Of a stretch of 64,000 bases of DNA, positions 27,751 through 35,258 are shown one piece after another. Both the position numbers and the translations under genes were made by a program. The notes under the pieces are model-generated. The model saw only the letters and a program-made list of their open reading frames with translations, was not told the origin of the DNA and did not search any database. Location: positions 558,001 through 622,000 of the forward strand of contig NZ_BRVO01000001.1 of the NCBI RefSeq assembly GCF_027924185.1, read 5' to 3'. How positions within the stretch are numbered: position 1 is the stretch's first letter; every line of letters begins with the position of its first letter. Origin of the DNA: Neptunitalea lumnitzerae (GTDB taxonomy: Bacteria; Bacteroidota; Bacteroidia; Flavobacteriales; Flavobacteriaceae).

Positions 27751-30119
27751 TAAAATTTAAAATTATAAGATACAGACGGTACTGCACCAAAAATACTGGT
27801 TCTTACAGCCTCATTAACACCGGTTGCCTGATTTTGACCAAAGGTTATAGAAGCCGCATTATAGCGATTGTAGACATTGTAAATACTAAATACCCATTCT
27901 CCTTTCCAACGTGCATCTGGCTTTCTGTTTGGGGTATAAGTAGCAGACAAATCTATTCTGTGATAAGCTGGTAATCTATTCTCATTTCTACCAGCATAAT
28001 TAGCTACCGAAATACCCTCATATTGGTACTGTCCGTTAGGGTATGTTACAGGTCTTCCCGTTTGAAATATAAGGTTAGCCCCTAAACTCCATTTTTTACT
28101 TAAATAATAACTACCCGTAACAGATAAATCATGGGTACGGTCATAAGAAGTGTTGTACCAATTTCCGTTATTAATACCCAAACCACCTGAAGCACCACCT
28201 GGAGTTCTTTGTTCAGATTTTGATAACGTATAAGCTATCCAACCCGTTAAATTACCTTTGTTCTTTTTAAGTAAAACCTCTAAACCATACGCTCTGGCTT
28301 CTCCACTTAAAATTTCCGTTTCAATAGTATTATTCCCTATCAAATCAGATCCGTCTACGTAGTCTATTCTATTATCAACTGTCTTATAAAAACTCTCTAC
28401 TTCCAATGAGTATTTGTTACCTGCAAAATTTCTAAAGTACCCGGCAGAAAACTGATCTGATAATTGAGGTTTTATGAATTTTCCACTAGGTGCCCATACA
28501 TCAACCGGAGTAACCGCTTGGGTATTCGATAGTAAATGTAAATATTGAGCCGTACGGCTGTAACCTACTTTTACAGAAGTATCATCATTTAGCTGATAAG
28601 AAAGCCCTAAACGTGGTTCAAAATTGTTGTAAGATTCAATTGTTTCTCCCCTATCATAATACGTTTCAGAAAGCACTTCTCCCTCTTCATATACTCCTAA
28701 AGTTTCATTATACACCACTGGTAAATCGTTCGCATAATTATTCAAATTCTGACCGCCTAATCTGCTAAACAGACTAAAACGTAACCCGTACAATGCCGTT
28801 AACTTATCGGTTAATTTATGCTCAGCACTTATATAAGCCCCATGTTCTAAAGCTCGTTTTTCATCCAATTGCAAATAATTTACAGCAGAACTTTCTGAAG
28901 TTGGCATTACCTCACCCGGATTAAAATTGTAGTAAATACTACTAATACCTGCATTTAACTTTAGGTTTTGGTTGGCATAATACTTTAAATCATACTTAAA
29001 ATTATAGTTGTCGATAGAAGCTATCCAATCTAACTCTACAAAATCTATAATTACCTGATAATCATATTTGCTATAAATTAAAGATGCATTAGAAAACAGT
29101 TTGTCATTAAACACGTGGTTCCAACGTAAGTTACCAGAAATGTTTCCGTAATTGTTTTCAAAAATACCGTCAATCTTCATCACATCTCTACCATAGTAAC
29201 CAGATAAATATAGCTTATCTCTATCTCCTAACTGATAATTTACTTTTCCGTTTACATCATAGAAATAAGCGGTATTAGGTTCATCTGCTATTTTTAAAAA
29301 TAAATGAGCATAAGAACCACGCCCTGCTAATAAAAATGAACTTTTATCTTTTACTAGCGGACCCTCTGCCGCTAAACGACTAGATACTACCCCAATACCA
29401 CCCGTAAGGTTAAAATTCTTATTGTTCCCATCTTTTTGGCGTACATCTAAAACAGAAGAAACTCTACCCCCAAATTGTGCAGGTATAGCACCTTTGTACA
29501 GTTCTAAGTCTTTAATAGCATCGGCATTAAAAACTGAGAAAAACCCGAATAAATGCGAAGTATTATAAATAATAGCCTCATCTAACAAAACCAAATTTTG
29601 GTCGGCAGCACCACCTCTTACATTAAATCCGCCGGCGCCCTCACCAGCATTAGATACCCCTGGCAATAACTGAATAGATTTAATAATATCTACTTCTCCT
29701 AAAACCACCGGTATTTTTTTTATAGTTTCCGTTTTAAGCGTGGTCACACTCATTTGCGGAGTTTTAATATTTGTTGCCTCATTTTCATCAGCTGTAAGTA
29801 CCACTTCTTCTAATGCCATAGAGGATTCTTGAATCTCAAAATTTAGTTTTGTATCTGCAGTTAGTACTATTTCTTGAGACACCTGCTCATACCCTATATA
29901 AGAAATTACTAATTTATAGGTGCCCTCAGGGGCGGTTAGTGAGTAAAAACCATACGTATTGGTAGTTACCCCATAAGTTGTACCCTCTAAATAAATAGAG
30001 GCTCCGTACACTGTTTCTCCATTACTGGCATCGGTTATGGAACCGCTAATGGTATACGATTCTTGCCCATAGACCAGCACCGTTAGGAGGCAACATGTAA
30101 CAAAAAGTAATTTTTTCAT
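27750..30119 (-). CDS. TonB-dependent outer-membrane receptor
   Basis: A 789-residue outer-membrane receptor. It has a signal peptide (about 1-18), a carboxypeptidase-like beta-sandwich domain at about 22-105 (ISGSITDASNGETVYGASIY), a plug at about 125-235 (VRGGAADQNLVLLDEAIIY, FGGRVSSVLDVRQ), and a barrel to the end, closing with NFKF. It imports a substrate using energy from TonB. The substrate cannot be told. With the DUF4249 lipoprotein it makes a two-gene unit, and the membrane-bound LytTR regulator lies just upstream. Direct repeats that could be operators lie in the gap. Confidence 0.9.
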   Translation of the reverse strand: MKKLLFVTCCLLTVLVYGQESYTISGSITDASNGETVYGASIYLEGTTYGVTTNTYGFYSLTAPEGTYKLVISYIGYEQVSQEIVLTADTKLNFEIQESSMALEEVVLTADENEATNIKTPQMSVTTLKTETIKKIPVVLGEVDIIKSIQLLPGVSNAGEGAGGFNVRGGAADQNLVLLDEAIIYNTSHLFGFFSVFNADAIKDLELYKGAIPAQFGGRVSSVLDVRQKDGNNKNFNLTGGIGVVSSRLAAEGPLVKDKSSFLLAGRGSYAHLFLKIADEPNTAYFYDVNGKVNYQLGDRDKLYLSGYYGRDVMKIDGIFENNYGNISGNLRWNHVFNDKLFSNASLIYSKYDYQVIIDFVELDWIASIDNYNFKYDLKYYANQNLKLNAGISSIYYNFNPGEVMPTSESSAVNYLQLDEKRALEHGAYISAEHKLTDKLTALYGLRFSLFSRLGGQNLNNYANDLPVVYNETLGVYEEGEVLSETYYDRGETIESYNNFEPRLGLSYQLNDDTSVKVGYSRTAQYLHLLSNTQAVTPVDVWAPSGKFIKPQLSDQFSAGYFRNFAGNKYSLEVESFYKTVDNRIDYVDGSDLIGNNTIETEILSGEARAYGLEVLLKKNKGNLTGWIAYTLSKSEQRTPGGASGGLGINNGNWYNTSYDRTHDLSVTGSYYLSKKWSLGANLIFQTGRPVTYPNGQYQYEGISVANYAGRNENRLPAYHRIDLSATYTPNRKPDARWKGEWVFSIYNVYNRYNAASITFGQNQATGVNEAVRTSIFGAVPSVSYNFKF

Positions 30120-30413
30120 AGTTCTTTTTAATAGTTTAGTTTATGTATTTACAATTCATAATTTTTCAATATAACTCAGCGAATAAGGGTATCTTAATTT
30201 TAAAAATGTGAACATGTAAAAACCAAGAGTGAACGCACTTTCTATACACTTAAAATTATCTGATTAATACTAAATAGGCATTATTCCTTAAGTAGGTTTC
30301 ACGTGAAAACAGTACAAATTTTCTTTAAAAAACCCATTCTTTCTAATTTTAGTATTGGTTTGGAGTGAATTTATCATTTTTGGAGTGAAATGTTATTTTA
30401 CAAGTATAGTTTG
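30120..30413. promoter_or_regulatory. Gap with direct repeats, possible LytTR operators
   Basis: The 294 bp between the receptor and the LytTR gene hold the identical direct repeat TTTGGAGTGAA at 30359-30369 and 30379-30389, spaced 20 bp, and a partial copy AGAGTGAA at 30227-30234. LytTR regulators bind direct repeats spaced by about two helical turns, so these are candidate operators. A weak CACGTG palindrome (13/16 of parS) lies at 30295-30310. Confidence 0.45.
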
Positions 30414-31298
30414 TTATAGTACTTTTTTTATTTGCTCTAAGTATGATTTAGAAACGGGGGCTCTTAAATATTCATCTTGGTAAAAGGCTAAGAAATTTTT
30501 CCCCTGATTCTTATCTAAATGCGACACATTTATAAGATTTACAGCATACGATCTGTGACACTGATAAATACTACTATCAGTACACGCTAACAAAAAATTT
30601 TTCAGTCGGTTTCTTACAATCTCCTTTTTAATTTTTCCTTTTTCCAAATAGTAAACAATGATGTATTGATTGCCAGCTTCCGCCATTAAAAAATTCTTTA
30701 AGTACAACTCTAATGATACATTTTCATTTTCATCTTTTACTATTAATAACTCTTCTGGATGTGCCTTTTCAAAAGCTTGCTGGTAATGTGACAGTTGCAC
30801 TGAAAGCTCTTTTATTTCACCATTTAATTTTTGAATAAATTCATATACGATAACCCCAAAAAATGGGAATAATAAAATGATAAACGCTCTAAAATAATTG
30901 GTAACCTGAAACCCAATGTTAAGTTCTAATTCAAAATCATTTCCCAAATCAGGTATAACAAGTGAAAATAAAAAGGATATAAAGGTGATAATAAATGTTT
31001 CTATGCAAAACCAAAGTGCGTACTTTTTAATACTTACCTCTTGAAATTTTAAAAGTGGACGTAAAACTAATTGAGACAAACTCAAGGCTGCAAAAGAACT
31101 AACCGTTATAGAAAGAAAAAAAAGAAACTTATGAAACAATGGATTTATTGGGTTTCTCATTTCTTCATAAATACCATAGGGCTGAAATACAACTAAAAAA
31201 ATATGTGCAAAAACGGTAGCACCAATAATATAGAGCCACTTTTCTCTAGCGCTGTGAAGATATTTAAAACGTAATTTTAAAAAGCTATGTATTTGCAT
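30414..31298 (-). CDS. Membrane-bound LytTR-family transcription regulator
   Basis: A 294-residue protein with four N-terminal hydrophobic segments (about residues 20-150), a short helical linker (FIQKLNGEIKELSVQLSHYQ) and a C-terminal LytTR DNA-binding domain at about 190-294, with LKNFLMAEAGNQYIIVYYLEKG and CHRSYAVNLINVSHLD. There is no receiver domain. It probably senses a signal in the membrane and controls nearby genes. The obvious target is the downstream TonB-receptor/DUF4249 pair. The 264 bp upstream show no clear promoter box. Confidence 0.85.
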   Translation of the reverse strand: MQIHSFLKLRFKYLHSAREKWLYIIGATVFAHIFLVVFQPYGIYEEMRNPINPLFHKFLFFLSITVSSFAALSLSQLVLRPLLKFQEVSIKKYALWFCIETFIITFISFLFSLVIPDLGNDFELELNIGFQVTNYFRAFIILLFPFFGVIVYEFIQKLNGEIKELSVQLSHYQQAFEKAHPEELLIVKDENENVSLELYLKNFLMAEAGNQYIIVYYLEKGKIKKEIVRNRLKNFLLACTDSSIYQCHRSYAVNLINVSHLDKNQGKNFLAFYQDEYLRAPVSKSYLEQIKKVL

Positions 31299-31537
31299 TT
31301 GTATAGATTAAACTACCTACTTTTCCTAAACGATTTACATTAGCATTTGTTACTATTAAACTTTCAATGTTACAACTATAAAGTTTTTTTAATGTTAAGC
31401 TTATGTATATAAACACTTATTTTATAGATAATTATACACATATAAAGCCACTATATAGGTTACAAATAAACCCTCAAGCCTGTTTAATAAAAATTATTTT
31501 AAGCATAGAAATATTAAAATACAGCTTAGACAATTGG

Positions 31538-31545
31538 TACCTTTG
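31538..31545 (+). promoter_or_regulatory. -7 box of the DoxX/MauE-like gene
   Basis: TACCTTTG matches TAnnTTTG, 18 bp before the ATG at 31563. Confidence 0.5.
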
Positions 31546-31562
31546 TTAAAAACAAAAACAAG

Positions 31563-31961
31563 ATGTTTCTATCTCAAAACATAACGGAAGTATTATTACT
31601 TGTATTGCTAATTATAACCTTTGGTTACAGCGCCTTTGAAAAGATTTCAGATTTTAAAGGACAAGTATTCTGGTTGACAGATTACTTTAAAAATACGTTT
31701 ATGGCCAGGTTTATAAAAATAGCTTTAATAAAAGTACTCGTATTAGAGGTTATAGCTACTCTTTTATGTATTGTAGGCTCCTTTTACCTTATAACAGAGA
31801 ACATGCCGCAAATAGCCTTATATGGATGTATATTGTGTGTTCTGGTGCTATTTTCTTTTGTGATAGGGCAACGTATTGTTAAAGACTATGATGGTGCTAG
31901 AAATACAGTGATATACCTTATACCGGCTTTTGCATTGGTGTACCTACTCTCCCATTTATAA
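31563..31961 (+). CDS. DoxX/MauE-like small membrane protein
   Basis: A 132-residue protein with four hydrophobic segments and the N-terminal pattern SAFEKISDFKGQVFWLTDYF. This resembles the DoxX/MauE superfamily of four-helix membrane proteins, some of which take part in thiol redox or methylamine-dehydrogenase maturation. No cysteine pair is seen between the helices, so a redox role is not supported. It has its own promoter and overlaps the 3' end of the convergent AsmA-like gene by 6 bp. Confidence 0.7.
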   Translation: MFLSQNITEVLLLVLLIITFGYSAFEKISDFKGQVFWLTDYFKNTFMARFIKIALIKVLVLEVIATLLCIVGSFYLITENMPQIALYGCILCVLVLFSFVIGQRIVKDYDGARNTVIYLIPAFALVYLLSHL

Positions 31962-33470
31962 AACAGACTTTTTAAGGCCGTCTTGTATACATAACCAAAA
32001 ATAGTTGAAAAACGATTTATACTTAGTACGGTCTACAGCGATCTCTTGCTGCTTAAATTTCTCCTTATCCTTTTTAACAAAAATATTGGCAATGGCCGAT
32101 AGTACTTTATTCTTCTTACGCTTGTTATTCTTATTTAAAACAGCAACTTCTAAATTGTTATAAGTAATTGAAAAAGCTCCTTTGGCACTGCTGTCTGTAC
32201 CATAAAAATTGAATAACACATCGTCTACTTTGCCATCCAATTCAATTCGCATATTAGGTTTTAAAAAGTTATTAAGCTCTTTTACCGATACCGTACCCAG
32301 CGATCCTTGTATTTCAAAATAATCTTGCTCATTGTGAATATCAAACATCCAATCAATGTGTAATGGAGCTTCTTTAAGGAATTTACTATCAATATTAATA
32401 CGAGTTTTCTTTCCTTTGTTTATGTTGTCAATGTTTGCTATGGCAATATGTAAATCGTCAAAAGTCAATTTACCAGCTTCATCTCGTTCCGGTAATTTCT
32501 CTTCGTACACAATAGTACTATTGGCTATATCAATACTATCCACTTTTAAGTCCGCATTTAAATCACGTAACATTTTACTGTAAAGTGGTTTAAAGCTAAA
32601 CTCTCGCTGCACCTTCTTATCTCTATATAATTGAAAATTGGCACCATCAATATTTATTTCAGGAATTATCACCTCAGGTTTCTCCTTGAGCAAATCAAAA
32701 GAATAATCGTTTACCACAACAGATTGTATTTGTAAATCCATCCAATCTGTTTGATATGGTATATGATTTACATATTCCTTTTTAGAATATTTGGGCTCTA
32801 ATGCCAATCCCCCAACCTCAATTTTAGAATGTTCCACGTGGAAACTTTGCACTCTAAGTTCCTGAATATCATTAATATCCTTATAAATTTCTGAGAGTCT
32901 AACCGATTTCAAGGTATACTGAAAGGGTATTTTTTTGGTGATTGTTTCTTTAGAAACTAGAAGATCCTCTAGCAAAACTTCAATGTTTTTTGCAGTAGTA
33001 TCTAAACTATCAGCAATATTGTACATGGCTATACTACCATTTTTTACCGTTAAATTTTTGATTTCAAAAGACTTTTTAAAATCTGAAGTAGGCTGCTTTT
33101 CTGTAGTACTATCTACTTTTGCTTTATAAATCTCTACACTAGGATGCTCTAACCGAATCTCTGATATCTTAATATCATCTGAGCATAGTACATTGAATAA
33201 ACTAGAAAAATTTATATTGACAGACTTTAACTGTACATGAATACTATCCTTATCACGGTTTTTACTAGAAAGTTGTATGCTGTCTATAAACGCTGTAGTA
33301 TTCAGCAAATTAATGTCTACATCGGCAATATTCACCTTAAAATTTTTGGATAATTCTTGCTCTATTTTATCCTTGGCAATATCCGCAATAAAAAAAGCAC
33401 CAACCACACCTACTAAAAGTGTTATTAGTACTATAAATGCAACAACTTTAAATCCTTTAGATAGTTTCAC
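31956..33470 (-). CDS. AsmA-like/DUF748-type envelope protein
   Basis: A 504-residue protein anchored by one N-terminal helix (about residues 9-30), with an otherwise beta-rich periplasmic body. Segments such as INLLNTTAFIDSIQLSSKNR and VDSIDIANSTIVYEEKLPE, and the repeated pattern of an intramembrane-facing strand with a following charged turn, are typical of AsmA/DUF748 relatives, which are linked to lipid transfer and outer-membrane maintenance. The name is a fold-level inference. Its start lies only about 27 bp after the terminator of the upstream OmpH-like gene, so its promoter is not obvious. A 14/16 parS match lies inside (32830-32845). Confidence 0.65.
   Translation of the reverse strand: MKLSKGFKVVAFIVLITLLVGVVGAFFIADIAKDKIEQELSKNFKVNIADVDINLLNTTAFIDSIQLSSKNRDKDSIHVQLKSVNINFSSLFNVLCSDDIKISEIRLEHPSVEIYKAKVDSTTEKQPTSDFKKSFEIKNLTVKNGSIAMYNIADSLDTTAKNIEVLLEDLLVSKETITKKIPFQYTLKSVRLSEIYKDINDIQELRVQSFHVEHSKIEVGGLALEPKYSKKEYVNHIPYQTDWMDLQIQSVVVNDYSFDLLKEKPEVIIPEINIDGANFQLYRDKKVQREFSFKPLYSKMLRDLNADLKVDSIDIANSTIVYEEKLPERDEAGKLTFDDLHIAIANIDNINKGKKTRINIDSKFLKEAPLHIDWMFDIHNEQDYFEIQGSLGTVSVKELNNFLKPNMRIELDGKVDDVLFNFYGTDSSAKGAFSITYNNLEVAVLNKNNKRKKNKVLSAIANIFVKKDKEKFKQQEIAVDRTKYKSFFNYFWLCIQDGLKKSVL
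32830..32845. other. parS-like site (14/16) in AsmA-like gene
   Basis: TGTTCCACGTGGAAAC matches TGTTNCACGTGNAACA except at the last two positions. It is coding sequence, and a weaker match than the others. Confidence 0.35.
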
Positions 33471-33496
33471 CCTATTTTTTAAGGGATATTACAAAA

Positions 33497-33522
33497 AAAA
33501 GCGCTGTAGTACAGCGCTTTTA
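33497..33522 (-). terminator. Terminator of the OmpH-like gene
   Basis: The stem GCGCTGT/ACAGCGC with a three-base loop is extended by A/T pairs. It is followed on the minus strand by a run of eight T. It lies 28 bp after the OmpH-like stop. Confidence 0.85.
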
Positions 33523-33549
33523 ATTTTTATTTATGCTTTTTTTAACCAA

Positions 33550-34065
33550 TTAGTTTCTAGCATATTCATCGTTTAATGCTTTTAAAACATCCTCTGTTAT
33601 ATCTTTAGACTCTTCGCCGTACATAACGCTACCAGCATCGTTAGAACCTAAAATATAAGTGTATTTGTGCTCTTTACCGTAAGTACCAATAAATTTCTTC
33701 ACCTTTTTCAACAACGTATCAATCTCTTTCTGGCTATCTTGACCAATCATGTACTCTTGGTTTTGAAATTGCTCTGTCCAATACTGTTGTTTTTGCATTA
33801 ACCCATTATACTTCTCTTGAGCTTTAGCTTGAGACATACTTTTAGCCTGATCTTGAAAATCTTTAGCTTCTATTTGAAGTGCTTTACTAACACTATCCTT
33901 TTTAATATCTAATTTCTCAAATTTATCTTTGTACTTAGTTTCAATATCTTTTCTTCCTTGATATTCTTTCAATAACTCTGTTCTATCTACAAAAACAATT
34001 CTTTCTTGTTCTCCACAAGAAACTAATCCTACTAGCGCAATAATTGCAACAACTAATTTTTTCAT
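33550..34065 (-). CDS. OmpH/Skp-like lipoprotein
   Basis: A 171-residue predicted lipoprotein. The signal is MKKLVVAIIALVGLVSC with C17 in the lipobox. Next comes IVFVDRTELLKEYQGRKDIE, the typical OmpH beginning, and a long charged helical region (about 45-115) likely to form a coiled coil. Skp/OmpH proteins are periplasmic chaperones for outer-membrane proteins, but lipid-anchored versions are less known. It has a TATTTTTG box 71 bp upstream and a strong terminator, so it is a single-gene unit. Confidence 0.75.
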   Translation of the reverse strand: MKKLVVAIIALVGLVSCGEQERIVFVDRTELLKEYQGRKDIETKYKDKFEKLDIKKDSVSKALQIEAKDFQDQAKSMSQAKAQEKYNGLMQKQQYWTEQFQNQEYMIGQDSQKEIDTLLKKVKKFIGTYGKEHKYTYILGSNDAGSVMYGEESKDITEDVLKALNDEYARN

Positions 34066-34135
34066 CTCTATTTGTTTAATCTATAAATTGATTCATTGTT
34101 CATGTTGAAATTTAAACGCTAAAAATCAACGAAAG

Positions 34136-34143
34136 CAAAAATA
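34136..34143 (-). promoter_or_regulatory. -7 box of OmpH-like gene
   Basis: The minus strand reads TATTTTTG, matching TAnnTTTG, 71 bp before the ATG at 34065. The -33 element is unclear. Confidence 0.4.
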
Positions 34144-34189
34144 ATAAAGTGGCGCTTATATTAAAGCATTGCCAGTATCATTTTTAAGT

Positions 34190-34249
34190 AAATTCCTTGT
34201 ATAAGGAATTTCAATACTAAAATTTATTAATTATAAGAAATTCTTATAA
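34190..34249. repeat. Two adjacent inverted repeats
   Basis: AAATTCCTT and AAGGAATTT pair around a four-base loop (34190-34211). TTATAAGAA and TTCTTATAA pair around one base (34231-34249). They lie just beyond the methyltransferase terminator, in the 289 bp gap before the OmpH-like promoter. They could be operators or RNA hairpins. The role is unknown. Confidence 0.6.
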
Positions 34250-34274
34250 AAATCGGCTCATTTTAAGCCGATTT
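34250..34274 (-). terminator. Terminator after the methyltransferase gene
   Basis: A perfect 9 bp stem, AAATCGGCT with AGCCGATTT, and a seven-base loop. On the minus strand it is followed by a T-run. It is 81 bp past the methyltransferase stop and would end the transcript coming from mnmG. Confidence 0.75.
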
Positions 34275-34354
34275 AAGACACTTTTAAAAAAAGGTAATAT
34301 AATTTAACCTTACCTAGTCTTAAATAAGCTAAAAATAGCTTTAAAATGTATTTT

Positions 34355-35194
34355 TTACTTTTTTAGCACATAAATTAGAGAAGAATAGGCACCAGAACGC
34401 TTCGCTTTCCAATTTGAGCGCCAACCAATCCAAAAGGCTTTAAAAAAATTCATTTTTCCGCTTTTATATTTTTCAGATAATAACGACACATAAAATGCAT
34501 CAAAAACCATAGGTAGTACTTTCACCAAATTAAAACCCTGTTTACCGAAAACATTTTTTATAGCCGTTTTAGAAAAATGCCACAAATGTCTTGGTACATC
34601 AAATGCTGCCCAAAACTGTTTATAATAGGCAGCATCATAACTTTCATAATTTGGAACTGCAATTACCAAAACACCGTTCGGTTTTAAGAAACTACTAATC
34701 TGCTCAATTTGTTTTTCTAGGTTTGGTAAATGTTCTAACACATGCCATAGGGTAATAACATCAAATTTTTGGTTAGGCAACTTATCTAATGAAGAAAACA
34801 AATTAACTCCCTTGTTAGCAGCATTCGTAATAGCAGCATCATTAGGTTCTACTCCACACACCTTCCATCCTTTATTTTTTGCAGCCAACAAAAAATCTCC
34901 GGTACCTGCCCCTACATCTAACAAATTTTTCTCAGTAGTTTGAAAAGAATCAATAAGTGCTACCTTTTTTGCTAAGGCATATTTTTTAACAATATGATAT
35001 ACTTTTTCAAAAACAGAACGCTTTGCATCTGTATGCGAAATATAATCTTCACTTTCGTAATAAGCAGGTAACGCCTCTTCTGATGGTTGTGGTGTTGTCT
35101 TTAACATTTTCAACTCCGCATCTAAAACCAACTTAAAAGTTTCCTTTGAAACGGAATGATCCTTGACCTCTAAAAATATGTGTTCTCTATCCAT
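34355..35194 (-). CDS. Class I SAM-dependent methyltransferase
   Basis: A 279-residue methyltransferase. The ATG at 35194 (MDREHIFLEVKDHSV) is preferred; an in-frame ATG at 35311 lies within mnmG and would add a hydrophobic, non-homologous extension. Motif I is LLDVGAGTGDFLLAA near residue 90. WHVLEHLPNLEKQ and NGVLVIAVPNYESYD are later family motifs. YES-EDYISH in the N-terminal part is common in SAM enzymes acting on quinones or glycans of Bacteroidota, but the substrate is not clear. It follows mnmG by 64 bp, in which a parS-like site lies, and ends at a terminator. Confidence 0.85.
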   Translation of the reverse strand: MDREHIFLEVKDHSVSKETFKLVLDAELKMLKTTPQPSEEALPAYYESEDYISHTDAKRSVFEKVYHIVKKYALAKKVALIDSFQTTEKNLLDVGAGTGDFLLAAKNKGWKVCGVEPNDAAITNAANKGVNLFSSLDKLPNQKFDVITLWHVLEHLPNLEKQIEQISSFLKPNGVLVIAVPNYESYDAAYYKQFWAAFDVPRHLWHFSKTAIKNVFGKQGFNLVKVLPMVFDAFYVSLLSEKYKSGKMNFFKAFWIGWRSNWKAKRSGAYSSLIYVLKK

Positions 35195-35239
35195 TATAAA
35201 TAAGAATTCCTGCCCAAAGGCAGGAATTATTTTTAATAT

Positions 35240-35255
35240 TGTTTCACGTGGAACT
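35240..35255. other. parS-like site (15/16) between mnmG and methyltransferase
   Basis: TGTTTCACGTGGAACT matches the parS consensus except at the last base. It is intergenic and has the same sequence as the site at 37186. Confidence 0.7.
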
Positions 35256-35258
35256 GCA

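Noticed and set aside
30295-30310. CACGTG palindrome as parS
   Set aside because: Only 13 of 16 positions fit the consensus (positions 1, 15 and 16 differ).
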